Positions 40,739 to 49,538 of a DNA stretch of 64,000 bases are shown here, piece after piece (the first letter of the stretch is position 1; each line of letters opens with the position of its first letter). The position numbers were made by a program, and so were the translations under genes. The notes beneath the pieces are model-generated. The model worked only from the letters and a program-made list of their open reading frames with translations, ran no database searches and was not told the origin of the DNA. The stretch is from an uncultured Rhizobiaceae bacterium (lineage in GTDB: Bacteria > Pseudomonadota > Alphaproteobacteria > Rhizobiales > Rhizobiaceae), in contig CAMYMG010000102.1 of assembly GCA_947259295.1 (NCBI GenBank), positions 1-64,000 of the forward strand, given 5' to 3'.

Positions 40739-41812
40739 CTATTGCGCGTGCCAGGTCGAGCCGTCGGCGTCGAACAGGTGCACTGCCTCGGGGTTGAACT
40801 TCAGCTGTACGGCTTCGCCCGAGACGACGCTCGACATTCCGACATCTTGAGCGATGACGGCCGTGCCGTCGGCGAGGCGGGCATGGACGAGCGTCCGGTC
40901 GCCCAGCCGCTCGACGACCGTCGCGGTGGCCGACGCATCGCCGCCCTCTGCCACGACGGTCAGTGCCTCGGGCCGTACGCCAAGCTCGCGCCAGTCCTTG
41001 TCAGCCGGCGCGTTTCGCAGTTCGACCAGCGACCCGTCGCCGAGACGCGCGTTCATGCGGTCGCCCGAGCCCGAGACTGTGACCGGGAATATGTTCATGG
41101 CGGGAGAGCCGACAAAGGTGGCGACGAAGCGGGATGCCGGGCGCGCGTAGACCTCCATCGGCGTCCCGACCTGCTCGATGCGGCAATCGTTGAGGATTAC
41201 GACACGGTCGGCAAGGGTCATCGCCTCGACCTGATCATGCGTCACATAGACCATCGTCGATTTGAGGCGCTGGTGAAGTTCGGCGAGTTCGACCCGCGTG
41301 CGGGCGCGCAGCGCGGCGTCGAGATTGGACAACGGTTCGTCGAAAAGAAAGGCCTTGGGCTCCTTGACGATCGCGCGCCCGATCGCGACGCGCTGGCGCT
41401 GGCCGCCCGAAAGCTGCGATGGCCGGCGATCGAGCAGCGCTTCCATCTCCAGGATCCGCGCGGCCTCATTTATACGCTCGTTGATGATAGCGGGCGGAAT
41501 GCGGATGTTCTTCAGCCCGAAGGCCATGTTCTCGGCGACGGACATGTGCGGATAGAGGGCGTAGTTCTGGAACACCATCGCCACGTTGCGCTTGCCGGGC
41601 GGCAGTTTTTCGGACCGCACCCCGCCGATGGTCAGCGCGCCCTTGTCAATCGTTTCAAGTCCGGCGATCATCCGGAGCAGCGTCGTTTTTCCCGAACCGG
41701 ACGGGCCGAGAAAAACCACCAGCTCCCCCGATTCTATGCGCAGGCTGACATCGCGAATGACATCCACCGACCCGAACCGTTTCCACACCTGATCCAACTC
41801 GATATCGGCCAT
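40739..41812 (-). CDS. Sugar ABC transporter ATPase, MalK/UgpC type
   Basis: A 357-residue ATPase with Walker A GPSGSGKTT, the signature LSGGQRQRVAIGRAI, Walker B AFLFDEPLSNLD, H-loop YVTHDQ and a C-terminal MalK regulatory domain (NIFPVTVSGSGDRM...EAVHLFDADG). ATG 41812 has GGGAGGATCTCG just upstream, and the longer frame lacks support. It converges on the permease operon at 37641-40693, which has no ATPase of its own, so the two transcripts must be coordinated. Both carry TCGGATA inverted repeats upstream. It could alternatively serve several importers, as MsiK-like ATPases do. Confidence 0.9.
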   Translation of the reverse strand: MADIELDQVWKRFGSVDVIRDVSLRIESGELVVFLGPSGSGKTTLLRMIAGLETIDKGALTIGGVRSEKLPPGKRNVAMVFQNYALYPHMSVAENMAFGLKNIRIPPAIINERINEAARILEMEALLDRRPSQLSGGQRQRVAIGRAIVKEPKAFLFDEPLSNLDAALRARTRVELAELHQRLKSTMVYVTHDQVEAMTLADRVVILNDCRIEQVGTPMEVYARPASRFVATFVGSPAMNIFPVTVSGSGDRMNARLGDGSLVELRNAPADKDWRELGVRPEALTVVAEGGDASATATVVERLGDRTLVHARLADGTAVIAQDVGMSSVVSGEAVQLKFNPEAVHLFDADGSTWHAQ

Positions 41813-41838
41813 CGAGATCCTCCCTTTACACCATATTT

Positions 41839-41854
41839 TCGGATAAATACCCGA
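41839..41854. promoter_or_regulatory. TCGGATA-AA-TACCCGA palindrome upstream of the ATPase gene
   Basis: Two 7-bp arms matching at six positions are centred about 34 bp upstream of the ATPase start codon. The core TCGGATA is shared with the elements at 37535-37553 and near 34947 and 35978, supporting common control of the convergent ABC genes. Confidence 0.5.
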
Positions 41855-41894
41855 TGTCAAGGATTAGTCGCGACGGAGGCGTAGGGTGGCCTCT

Positions 41895-43433
41895 CTACCG
41901 AGAAAAAGCCAGCGGAACCGTGAAGGGCCAGCTTGTCCGGCCGGCGCCCGGGGGAATGTCTGGAAACGGCGCAGCGCGGCGGACCGCTTCCAGGGCTGCG
42001 TCGTCGAGAAGGGGCGAACCTGAGCTCGACACGACGCGGATCGAGGCCACCGAACCATTGGCGGCCACAACGAAGCCGACACGCACCTGGCCGCGCAACC
42101 GCTGGCGCTTTGCCGCAGCCGGGTAGCGCAACGCCCTGCGCAGCTTCGATGCGACCTTGCCGGGATAGTTCGAAACGGCAGCGTTGCCGGCGGCCGAGCT
42201 CTTGCCGCCCCTGGCTTTGGATGCCGCCTGGCCATTTTCCCTGCCGTCTGCCTGGCCGCGCCGAGCGTCGGCCTTGTTGCTGCCGCCACTGCCAGACTTT
42301 TTCGCCTTCGCGGCCGGCCTAGCTGCGGCTTTGACCCCCTTTTTCACCTCCCTGGGGCGCGTCGCCGTTTGTGGCGCCGGTTGCTGCCCGGTCGGCTTCC
42401 TAATCTCAGGCCTTGGCATGGGCAAAGGTGGCTGAGCGACATCCGCGAGCACCTCGGAAACCTCGCTTTCGGCAGGCTCGACCATGGCAGCCTCGATGGA
42501 GTCGGCCGGCACCGCATCGATACTTTGAGGTGCCGTCCGGGCGGGCGACGAAGCGCTCTCTGCCTGAGCGGCTTGAACCTCGGCCGCCGCAGCCGGTTTG
42601 ACGCGGTCGGGCGAAGACGGCTGCACAGCATTCGGCTCAGCTGACGTTCTCGGCTTAAGCGGTTCGGCCGCGACTGATTGCTGGACGACATTGTTGTCAA
42701 CCGTCTCCTGGCGGTCCGTGGCCAGAATCTCCAGGGCCGGGTCGGTATTTGACACGGGCGATTTCACCGCCGCTTCGACACTCTCCGCCTCAGCAAAAAT
42801 GGCGGTCGATAGATCGACACGTGCCACGGGCTCCGGCTTTGCCACGTCGACCGGACGTGCCACCGGGGGCGCCAAAGGCTGCACCGTCTCGATTGCCGCC
42901 GCCTCCGGCTCGACGACCTCGACGGCCTCGGCAACCTCGTCCGCCGGCAATGTCTCGGCCTCCATCGTCTCGACCGGCCGCGCATCGAGCATGGTGATCA
43001 TCGTGACCTCGACCGCGTCGCTCGGCGGCGCAAGCTCGTCGTCCGGCATCTGGTCCTCCGATGCATTGCCGTGAGAGGCGACGCCGGACAGGTCCGCCCC
43101 TTCGATCAGCACGGCCTCGCTGTTGGCGCTGATAAGAAATGTTGCGGCGGCGGCGTGGAGCAGGCAGGAGGCCGCGAGCGCCAGGCGCCATTTGATCCGC
43201 CGGCCAGGCACGGCGGCCGGCGGCTGTTGCATCGGTTCCCGGGCTGCCCGGCCGATCGTTTCGTCAGGCCACGCCGGAAGCGCCTTTCCTTGCAGCGCGT
43301 GCGCCGTGCAGCCAGAGATTCCGGCCGGAATGGCCAGGTCCGAATCGTCTGGTTCGCGTCCGTCCGATCCCATGCCGGCGTGCGGCCAGACCGGCCGCCC
43401 GGAAGCAAAGGATGGTTCGACCACCACGGACAT
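41895..43433 (-). CDS. tonB: TonB energy-transducing protein
   Basis: A 512-residue TonB-family protein. A cytoplasmic N-terminal extension of about 80 residues precedes a single membrane anchor (RLALAASCLLHAAAATFLI, about 84-102). A long periplasmic spacer rich in Ala, Val, Pro and Glu follows (130-400), then the TonB C-terminal domain with YPGKVASKLRRALRYPAAAK, RVGFVVAANGSVASIRVVSS and PLLDDAALEAVRRAAPFP. It links the ExbBD proton motor to the outer-membrane receptor. No exbBD genes are in the window. The N-terminal extension is longer than usual, and the spacer is about twice the E. coli length. It is encoded beside the haem receptor, so it is probably dedicated to haem uptake. Confidence 0.87.
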   Translation of the reverse strand: MSVVVEPSFASGRPVWPHAGMGSDGREPDDSDLAIPAGISGCTAHALQGKALPAWPDETIGRAAREPMQQPPAAVPGRRIKWRLALAASCLLHAAAATFLISANSEAVLIEGADLSGVASHGNASEDQMPDDELAPPSDAVEVTMITMLDARPVETMEAETLPADEVAEAVEVVEPEAAAIETVQPLAPPVARPVDVAKPEPVARVDLSTAIFAEAESVEAAVKSPVSNTDPALEILATDRQETVDNNVVQQSVAAEPLKPRTSAEPNAVQPSSPDRVKPAAAAEVQAAQAESASSPARTAPQSIDAVPADSIEAAMVEPAESEVSEVLADVAQPPLPMPRPEIRKPTGQQPAPQTATRPREVKKGVKAAARPAAKAKKSGSGGSNKADARRGQADGRENGQAASKARGGKSSAAGNAAVSNYPGKVASKLRRALRYPAAAKRQRLRGQVRVGFVVAANGSVASIRVVSSSGSPLLDDAALEAVRRAAPFPDIPPGAGRTSWPFTVPLAFSR

Positions 43434-43437
43434 CGCC

Positions 43438-43872
43438 TCACATGCCGAAGCTAATACCAGACCTGGTCTCTGGCTTGAGTTGACGCTGGCATGCGTCCGG
43501 CTCGACGCCGGCCCCCACGCACTCGGTCGCGTGGTTGATCAGCACCCGACTGATTTTCGCACAGTCCGTGCCAGCCAGATCGAAGCGGGCGACCTTGGTC
43601 TTGCCGGCGGGAAGCTCGTTGAAGTCCAGCACCGTCAGCCGGTCGACAATCCCGGCATCGTTGAACAGCGCGACCTCGAAAGCCGCCTTGGTCAGCCCGG
43701 CGCCGAGATTGTTGGCCACGACAAAAGTAAGCCGGCAGCCCTTGTCAGAAGGCTGCAGGCTGTTGAGTTCGAGGGTGAGTGCCGGCGAAGGCGTGGCCTC
43801 CTGTGCGCAGACGACAGGTGCCGCGGCGAAGTACGCCGCGGCAAGAGTAAAGGGCAGCAGTCTTGATGACAT
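43438..43872 (-). CDS. Small secreted protein of the TonB/haem receptor locus
   Basis: A 144-residue protein with a signal peptide (residues 1-23, ...APVVCA-QEA) and a compact body of predicted beta strands: ALTLELNSLQPSDKGCRLTF, VVANNLGAGLTKAAFEVALF, FNELPAGKTKVARFDLAGTD. Four cysteines in the mature part (residues 46, 103, 117, 127 approximately) could form disulfides. I recognise it as a conserved unknown found beside TonB genes in rhizobia, with no named function. It is 4 bp upstream of tonB and 8 bp downstream of the receptor gene, so it is co-transcribed with both. A periplasmic role in haem receptor function is inference. Confidence 0.75.
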   Translation of the reverse strand: MSSRLLPFTLAAAYFAAAPVVCAQEATPSPALTLELNSLQPSDKGCRLTFVVANNLGAGLTKAAFEVALFNDAGIVDRLTVLDFNELPAGKTKVARFDLAGTDCAKISRVLINHATECVGAGVEPDACQRQLKPETRSGISFGM

Positions 43873-43880
43873 GATTGCAA

Positions 43881-46058
43881 TCAGCCTCCGAACCGCATCG
43901 TTGCGGCGAGCTTTACCGAGAGGCCGGGCTCGTAAATGATGTCGGTTGTCGATGCATTGAGCGGGTTGGTGTAGTTGACGTCGAACAGGTTGTCGGCGCG
44001 GAAGTTTATCTTGAGATCATCGGTCGCCTGGTAGCTGGCAAACAGGTTGACCAGGGTGTAGTCCTCGGCGATTGCGTTGCCCGCCGGGGCTCCGTTATAT
44101 TGAACCTCGCCGCCGACGATCAGCCTGTCTTCCATGAAACGGAAACCGAGCTGTCCGGTCGCCTGAGACGACGGAATCGTCGAGAGATCCTCGATTTCGC
44201 CCGAATAGGAGACTGTGTGACCGTCGATGATCGAGACGGTCAGGCCCGCGAAGCCCCACGAGGCATCATAGAGACCCTCCAGTTCGAAACCGTTGATCTT
44301 TGCATTGGCGAAGTTCTGATACTGGTAGCATATCGGAATGCCCGGACCGAACGGACAGCCCGCGGTCGGATCGAAGGCCGAAAGCGTGGCGCCTGCGATG
44401 TAGTCTTCGATGTCATTCCTGTAATATGCCGCCTTGAGCCGCAGACTGTCGTCGCCCGCGAGGATTCCGTCGGCCTTGTAATTAAGCCCGGCTTCCCAGG
44501 TCTTGGCGGTTTCAGGCCTGAGATTGGGATTAGGAAGAAATGGAAAGACGACGCCATTGGGGTGAAGTCCGCTGATCAGCGTTTCCGACAGGGAGGGAGA
44601 ACGGTATCCTTCGGCATAGGTGCCGTAAATCTGCAGTCCGGCGAGGCCAGTCTGCTCGAAAGGCGAAACCCCGACCGTGATGCGCGGCGAAAGCCTGTCG
44701 CCCGACGTTTCCCCGACATCGCTGTCCAGCTTGTAGCTGTCGTAGCGTAGCGCGCCGACCACCTCCAGCCAGTTCCAGGTCAGCTTTTCCTGAATATAGG
44801 CGCCGGCAACCCGGCGCTTGCCCGAAGGTGTGAAAACATCCATGCCACCCTCAGGGCTGGTTGTGACCACATCGTCGGTCACCCAATCGCCGCCATAGGT
44901 CAGTTCATGCTTAATCTGACCGGTATCGAAGCGCGATGTGTTCCAGAGATCGATGCCGCTCGTGTCGACCTGATAGGTGGTCTGCGATCCTTTCGGCACG
45001 ACAATCGGCAAGCCGGTCTGCGAATCGAACCGGGCAACGTCGGTAAGGAAAGTCTGGTCGAGATCGGTCCTGCCGAACGAGCCGTTGACATGAAGGTCCA
45101 GCCAGCTCTCGTCCTCGTCGGTGATGTGATAGCGCCCGGTGAAGATGTTCTCCTTGGAATCAAGCCCATAGGAGTCGCCGCCTTCAGTCCAGCTGTCGCT
45201 GGAGCCGATCCAGCCGAGCTTCAGATCGCTTGTGTCGGTCGGACGGATCGTTGTCTTGAGCATGCCGCTGAGCACGTCGAAGCCGGAGCCCGCCACATCG
45301 TCGCCATTGCCGTCCGTGTACTCCTGAAAGTCGCGCCACACGATGTTGCCGAGTACATCAACGCCATCATTGAAGCGATAGGCCCCGGTCGCGCTCGTCG
45401 TCCAGCCTTCGCCGTTGGTGTCGTACTGGCCGGTCACCGATCCCGCCCAAGTCTCTCCGGGCCGCAGGAAATCATCGGCGTCCTTTGTCTCGAACACGAC
45501 GACACCGCCGATGGCGCCCGAGCCGTAGGTATTGGCGACCGGCCCGCGGATTACATCGACCTGCTGGACGAGTTCTGGATCGAGCCAGAACATCGATTGC
45601 GTCCCGTGCCCCGAGCGCTGGAAGTTCTGCCGCGCGCCATCGATAATCACGGCGACACGGCCGAAATCCTGAAGTCCGCGTATGTTGACGCTCGAGGCCG
45701 TCCGGTTCGCATCGGACTGCATGGCAACACCGGGCACACCGAACAGCACTCCCTGCGGCGTCGTCGCCATGCGCCGCTCAAGCTGTTCCTGATCGACATG
45801 GCTCACGGATGCCAGCTGCTCGATCGCGGTTTCGTCGGTGCGGCTGACGACAGTGATCCGGTCAAGCGCGGTAGCGCCGGCGATCTTCAGTTCGGGTTGA
45901 GCAATCGTTGTGCCTTGCGCCGCAGCTTCGGCATTCATCTGCTCGACCGGCAGCGTGGTGTCAGGTTCCACCACCTGCGCCCTGACCGCGCCTCCCGACA
46001 AAATCACCAGTGCCGCACTGCCCAGCAGTACCGCCATATCGCGCCCGACCAACCCCAT
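43881..46058 (-). CDS. hmuR: TonB-dependent haem/haemoglobin receptor (HmuR/ShmR type)
   Basis: A 725-residue outer-membrane receptor. A signal peptide (1-29, ...GGAVRA-QVV) is followed by a TonB box-like LDRITVVSRTDE, a plug domain (VPGVAMQSDANRTASSVNIR, VDVIRGPVANTYGSGAIGG) and a 22-strand barrel ending in ...KLAATMRFGG. Haem-receptor marks are YAEGYRSPSLSET (FRAP-like region) and NPNLRPETAKTWE (NPNL motif). It binds haem or haemoproteins and passes haem to the periplasm using TonB. ATG 46058 has TGGAG eight bases upstream; an upstream in-frame ATG at 46118 is less likely. It is divergent from hmuP, with two RirA-like boxes between. It is first in a receptor-small protein-tonB operon. Confidence 0.9.
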   Translation of the reverse strand: MGLVGRDMAVLLGSAALVILSGGAVRAQVVEPDTTLPVEQMNAEAAAQGTTIAQPELKIAGATALDRITVVSRTDETAIEQLASVSHVDQEQLERRMATTPQGVLFGVPGVAMQSDANRTASSVNIRGLQDFGRVAVIIDGARQNFQRSGHGTQSMFWLDPELVQQVDVIRGPVANTYGSGAIGGVVVFETKDADDFLRPGETWAGSVTGQYDTNGEGWTTSATGAYRFNDGVDVLGNIVWRDFQEYTDGNGDDVAGSGFDVLSGMLKTTIRPTDTSDLKLGWIGSSDSWTEGGDSYGLDSKENIFTGRYHITDEDESWLDLHVNGSFGRTDLDQTFLTDVARFDSQTGLPIVVPKGSQTTYQVDTSGIDLWNTSRFDTGQIKHELTYGGDWVTDDVVTTSPEGGMDVFTPSGKRRVAGAYIQEKLTWNWLEVVGALRYDSYKLDSDVGETSGDRLSPRITVGVSPFEQTGLAGLQIYGTYAEGYRSPSLSETLISGLHPNGVVFPFLPNPNLRPETAKTWEAGLNYKADGILAGDDSLRLKAAYYRNDIEDYIAGATLSAFDPTAGCPFGPGIPICYQYQNFANAKINGFELEGLYDASWGFAGLTVSIIDGHTVSYSGEIEDLSTIPSSQATGQLGFRFMEDRLIVGGEVQYNGAPAGNAIAEDYTLVNLFASYQATDDLKINFRADNLFDVNYTNPLNASTTDIIYEPGLSVKLAATMRFGG

Positions 46059-46134
46059 GTCCCAACTCCAAATGTGTGAATTCGATGCTGGCTGGCATGC
46101 GCTCGCTCGCTTTTGCAAAACTACGGAGATCTAA

Positions 46135-46191
46135 ATGTTGAGTCATTGACTCCGGTATTCGACTGGATAATAAACATGACTATTCGAGTCA
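46135..46191. promoter_or_regulatory. Two RirA/iron-responsive-type boxes in the haem divergent promoter
   Basis: TGACTATTCGAGTCA (46177-46191) is an exact TGA-N9-TCA element, the consensus of RirA iron-responsive operators. GAGTCATTGACTC (46140-46152) is a perfect 13-bp palindrome within a near-match TGA-N9-TCc. Both are flanked by ATGTTGA.TC in opposite orientation, so each faces one of the divergent promoters (hmuR operon left, hmuPSTUV right). Iron or haem control of both operons is the expected outcome; binding is inferred. Confidence 0.6.
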
Positions 46192-46254
46192 ACATAACTT
46201 TTCGACGTGGCCGAAGCCGGCGCTTGGCGCCCGGGGGCAGTGAAAGGAAGAGAG

Positions 46255-46464
46255 ATGAACGCGCACAATCCCGATGAATTCAGGTTCCGGCCGCGCAGGC
46301 ATGCGACCGACGACTATCCGCGAACGCAGCATGCCGGTGTGCCGCCGAAGACCGTATCGAGCGCTGCGCTGTTCGAGGGTCTCCACGAGATCGGCATCAA
46401 CCATGCAGGCGCGCTCTACCGGCTGAAAATCACCCGGCAGGGCAAGCTCATTCTCAACAAGTAG
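46255..46464 (+). CDS. hmuP: Haemin uptake protein HemP/HmuP
   Basis: A 69-residue protein whose C-terminal half is the HemP domain: KTVSSAALFEGLHEIGINHA followed by GALYRLKITRQGKLILNK. In rhizobia HmuP is an activator needed for expression of the haem receptor gene under iron limitation; elsewhere HemP is a small haem-uptake protein. ATG 46255 has GGAAGAGAG upstream; the frame opens 16 codons earlier without support. It is the first gene of the hmuPSTUV operon, 10 bp before hmuS, and faces the receptor gene across a region with two RirA-like boxes, consistent with the activator role. Confidence 0.9.
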   Translation: MNAHNPDEFRFRPRRHATDDYPRTQHAGVPPKTVSSAALFEGLHEIGINHAGALYRLKITRQGKLILNK

Positions 46465-46474
46465 GGGCTCGACA

Positions 46475-47530
46475 ATGGACCAGCGCGTCAAGCCTGCACC
46501 GCACGAAATCCGCGCGGCACGAACCGACAATCCCAAGATGCGCGAGCGCGATCTCGCTACGCAGCTCGGCATATCCGAAGCCGAACTTGTGGCAGCGCAT
46601 TGCGGTGAAACAGTCCGTCGCATCGAGCCTCGCGTCAACGATCTGCTCCTCGGACTGGAAGCCGTCGGCGAGGTCATGGCGCTGACGCGCAACGGGAGCG
46701 CCGTGCACGAAAAGATCGGCGTCTACGACAAGGTCGTGACCGGAAAACACAATGCGATGGTGCTGGGCGAGGATATCGATCTCAGGATCTTCCCGACGGC
46801 CTGGGCGCACGGCTTCGCTGTCGAGAAACGCGATGGCGATGACGTCCGCCATTCGCTGCAATTCTTCGACCATGCCGGCGACGCCGTGCACAAGATTCAT
46901 CTGCGTCCGGCATCGGATTTCGAAGCGTATGGGAAGCTGGTCGCGCGGCTCCTGTCTGACGATCAGTCGACAGCCGTCGACCTCAAGGGCGTGACGGAAA
47001 AGCCGGCGACGAGCGCCGGCAGCGGCGCCACCGAACTGCGCGAGCGTTGGGGGCGCATGACCGACGTCCATCAGTTCTTCGGCATCCTGAAGAAACTCGA
47101 CCTGTCCCGCCACCAGGCTGTCACCATGGTTGGGCCGGACTATGCCTGGCGGCTGCACGGCGAAGCCCTTCAGGCGATGTTCCTGCATGCCGCGGCCGAC
47201 GGAATGCCGATCATGTGCTTCGTCGGCAATCGTGGCTGCATCCAGATCCACTCCGGCCCGGTGAAGAACGTCAAGACGATGGGCCCGTGGCTCAACGTGA
47301 TAGACGAGACGTTCCATCTTCACCTGAGGACCGATCATGTGCGCGAGCTCTGGGCGGTTCGCAAGCCAACGAAGGATGGCCATGTGACGTCGATCGAAGC
47401 CTATGGCGCGGACAACGAAATGATCATCCAGTTCTTCGGCAGGCGTCACGAGGGCGAAGGCGAACGGAAGGACTGGCGCTTCCTGGCGGAGAACCTGCCC
47501 AGGGCGGCGGCAACGGCCGAGGTCGTCTGA
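46475..47530 (+). CDS. hmuS: Haem-degrading/haem-trafficking protein HmuS
   Basis: A 351-residue cytoplasmic protein of the HemS/HmuS/ChuS family. It has two homologous halves, each with alternating strands and helices: first EIRAARTDNPKMRERDLATQ and TRNGSAVHEKIGVYDKV, then RWGRMTDVHQFFGILKKLDL and FVGNRGCIQIHSGPVKNVKT. The IHSGPVKNV segment is strongly conserved in the family. Members bind haem delivered by the ABC transporter and release iron, either by cleaving the ring or by passing haem on. It lies between hmuP and hmuT with short gaps (10 and 2 bp). Length matches the family (340-350 residues). Confidence 0.92.
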   Translation: MDQRVKPAPHEIRAARTDNPKMRERDLATQLGISEAELVAAHCGETVRRIEPRVNDLLLGLEAVGEVMALTRNGSAVHEKIGVYDKVVTGKHNAMVLGEDIDLRIFPTAWAHGFAVEKRDGDDVRHSLQFFDHAGDAVHKIHLRPASDFEAYGKLVARLLSDDQSTAVDLKGVTEKPATSAGSGATELRERWGRMTDVHQFFGILKKLDLSRHQAVTMVGPDYAWRLHGEALQAMFLHAAADGMPIMCFVGNRGCIQIHSGPVKNVKTMGPWLNVIDETFHLHLRTDHVRELWAVRKPTKDGHVTSIEAYGADNEMIIQFFGRRHEGEGERKDWRFLAENLPRAAATAEVV

Positions 47531-47532
47531 TC

Positions 47533-48420
47533 ATGGCCAATAGAATTCGAGGCGTGCTGATGCGCGCCGCCCTGGCCTGCGCAATTCTGGCCGGCCTGGT
47601 GCCGGTAGTGAACGCGGAAACACAGGCGTTCGACGCCTCCCGGCTGGTGACCATCGGCGGTTCGCTCACCGAGATCGTCTACGCACTCGGCGAGGAAAGC
47701 AGGCTGGTCGCCCGCGACTCGACCAGCATCTATCCGGCAGCGGCGCTATCGCTTCCCGATGTCGGCTACATGCGCGCGCTGTCGCCGGAAGGCGTGCTGT
47801 CGGTTGATCCTTCGGCCATCCTCGCGCTTGAGGGCAGCGGCCCCCAGGCCGCGATCGACGTGCTGGCAAAAGCCAGTGTGCCGCTGGCCATGGTACCCGA
47901 GAGGTTCGACCGGGACGGCATCCTCGACAAGATCCGCATCGTCGGCGCCGCCCTCGATGCGCAAGCCAAAGCCGATGCCCTGGCGGCGAAGGTTTCTGCG
48001 GATCTTGCAGCGGCAGAAAACCTGACTGCCGGGATCGCCGAGCGCAGACGCGTTCTTTTCGTCCTGTCGATGCAGGGTGGCAAGCTGCTCGCGGCTGGCA
48101 GCGGCACGGCCGCCGATGGAATCATCACCATGGCGGGAGGCGTCAATGCCGTAGAAGGCTTTTCCGGGTACAAGCACCTGTCGGACGAGGCCGCCATTCT
48201 CGCGCAGCCCGAGGTCATCCTGATGATGGACCGCGGCGGCGATCAGAAGATCGACGAAGCGGCCCTTTTCGCGCTTTCCGCCATCGCTTCCACCCCTGCC
48301 GGACAGGCACGGCGGCTCGTCCACATGGATGCCGCCTACCTTCTCGGTTTCGGCCCGCGCACCGCATCTGCGATCCGCGACCTTGCCGCGGCGCTCTATG
48401 GCGACCAGCTCGGGAATTGA
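47533..48420 (+). CDS. hmuT: Periplasmic haem-binding protein HmuT
   Basis: A 295-residue cluster-A-1 binding protein with a signal peptide (residues 1-29, ...VVNA-ETQ). Landmarks are RLVTIGGSLTEIVYALGEES, VARDSTSIYPAAALSLPDVG, YMRALSPEGVLSVDPSAILA and QPEVILMMDRGGDQ. The DVGYMRALSPEG stretch, with the haem-coordinating-type tyrosine (Y77 region), is typical of HmuT/HemT. It accepts haem from the receptor and docks on HmuU. ATG 47533 starts 2 bp after the hmuS stop; the longer frame belongs to shadow sequence across hmuS. Confidence 0.92.
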   Translation: MANRIRGVLMRAALACAILAGLVPVVNAETQAFDASRLVTIGGSLTEIVYALGEESRLVARDSTSIYPAAALSLPDVGYMRALSPEGVLSVDPSAILALEGSGPQAAIDVLAKASVPLAMVPERFDRDGILDKIRIVGAALDAQAKADALAAKVSADLAAAENLTAGIAERRRVLFVLSMQGGKLLAAGSGTAADGIITMAGGVNAVEGFSGYKHLSDEAAILAQPEVILMMDRGGDQKIDEAALFALSAIASTPAGQARRLVHMDAAYLLGFGPRTASAIRDLAAALYGDQLGN

Positions 48421-48429
48421 TGGTGCGGC

Positions 48430-49530
48430 ATGTCACATGAAATCGCGGTTGGCTTGACCGGATTGCGAAGGCGGGCGGCACAAGCCGGCGACCGATCTGG
48501 ATTTGCCCGGCTGGTGGTCATGCTTCTGGTCCTGGCGCTCGTCGCAACGATCCTTTTCAGCCTCGGGTCGGGAGCTTCAGACGCCTCTGCCGTCTCCTTC
48601 CTGCTCGACGCCTTGTCGCCCTCGTCCGAGGCGGCGCTGTCGATCCGCGACCGCATCATCATGCAGGATATCCGTTTGCCTCGTATCGTGCTTGGCATGA
48701 TGATCGGCGCCTCGCTTGCTGTTGCTGGCGCTGTCATGCAAGGCCTCTTCCGCAACCCCCTCGCCGACCCCGGCCTCATCGGCGTCTCGGCCGGGGCAGG
48801 CCTTGCCGCGGTGGCGGTGATCGTGCTCGGCACGACGTCGCTTGCACCCCTCGTCGTCATCTTTGGTAGCTTCGCCTTGCCATTCGCAGCCTTCTGCGGC
48901 GGGCTTGCCACGACGCTCGTTCTCTACCGCATATCGACGAGGCAGGGACGTACGTCGGTTGCCACCATGCTTTTGGCCGGCATCGCGCTCGCCGCCATGG
49001 CCATGGCCTTCACCGGCCTGCTGATCTTCGTCGCCGATGATCGTCAGTTGCGCGACCTGACGTTCTGGTCGCTCGGCTCGCTGTCGGGGGCTACCTGGCA
49101 GAAAGTCGGCGCCGTCGCCCCGATCATGCTGCTGGCGCTGGCCGCGACGCCTTTCCTGGCTCGCGGGCTGAACGCCCTGGCGCTCGGCGAAGCCACGGCC
49201 AATCATCTCGGCATTTCAGTGCAGCGGCTGAAATATGTCGCGGTTGTCGCCGTTGCCGCTGCCACGGGCGCATCGGTCGCCGTCAGCGGCGGCATCGGCT
49301 TCGTCGGCATCGTCGTGCCGCATCTGCTGCGCCTGTTGATCGGGCCCGACAACCGTTTCCTGCTGCCCGCATCGGCGCTGCTTGGCGCCAGCCTGCTGCT
49401 GCTTGCCGACGCCGCCAGCCGGACCATCGTGGCCCCGGCCGAACTGCCGATCGGCATTGTTACGGCCGCCGCCGGCGCACCGTTCTTCCTGTGGATCCTG
49501 CTGCGCAAGTGCGGCGTCCTCGATCTGTGA
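48430..49530 (+). CDS. hmuU: Haem ABC transporter permease HmuU
   Basis: A 366-residue FecCD/BtuC-family permease with about ten membrane helices. Diagnostic segments are IRLPRIVLGMMIGASLAVAG, MQGLFRNPLADPGLIGVSAG, WSLGSLSGATWQKV and VSGGIGFVGIVVPHLLRLLI, the last being the cytoplasmic loop that contacts the ATPase. A 45-residue N-terminal stretch before the first helix block is hydrophilic, followed by LVVMLLVLALVATILF. It moves haem from HmuT into the cytoplasm. It follows hmuT by 9 bp and precedes hmuV by 8 bp. Confidence 0.93.
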   Translation: MSHEIAVGLTGLRRRAAQAGDRSGFARLVVMLLVLALVATILFSLGSGASDASAVSFLLDALSPSSEAALSIRDRIIMQDIRLPRIVLGMMIGASLAVAGAVMQGLFRNPLADPGLIGVSAGAGLAAVAVIVLGTTSLAPLVVIFGSFALPFAAFCGGLATTLVLYRISTRQGRTSVATMLLAGIALAAMAMAFTGLLIFVADDRQLRDLTFWSLGSLSGATWQKVGAVAPIMLLALAATPFLARGLNALALGEATANHLGISVQRLKYVAVVAVAAATGASVAVSGGIGFVGIVVPHLLRLLIGPDNRFLLPASALLGASLLLLADAASRTIVAPAELPIGIVTAAAGAPFFLWILLRKCGVLDL

Positions 49531-49538
49531 GGCGAGCC

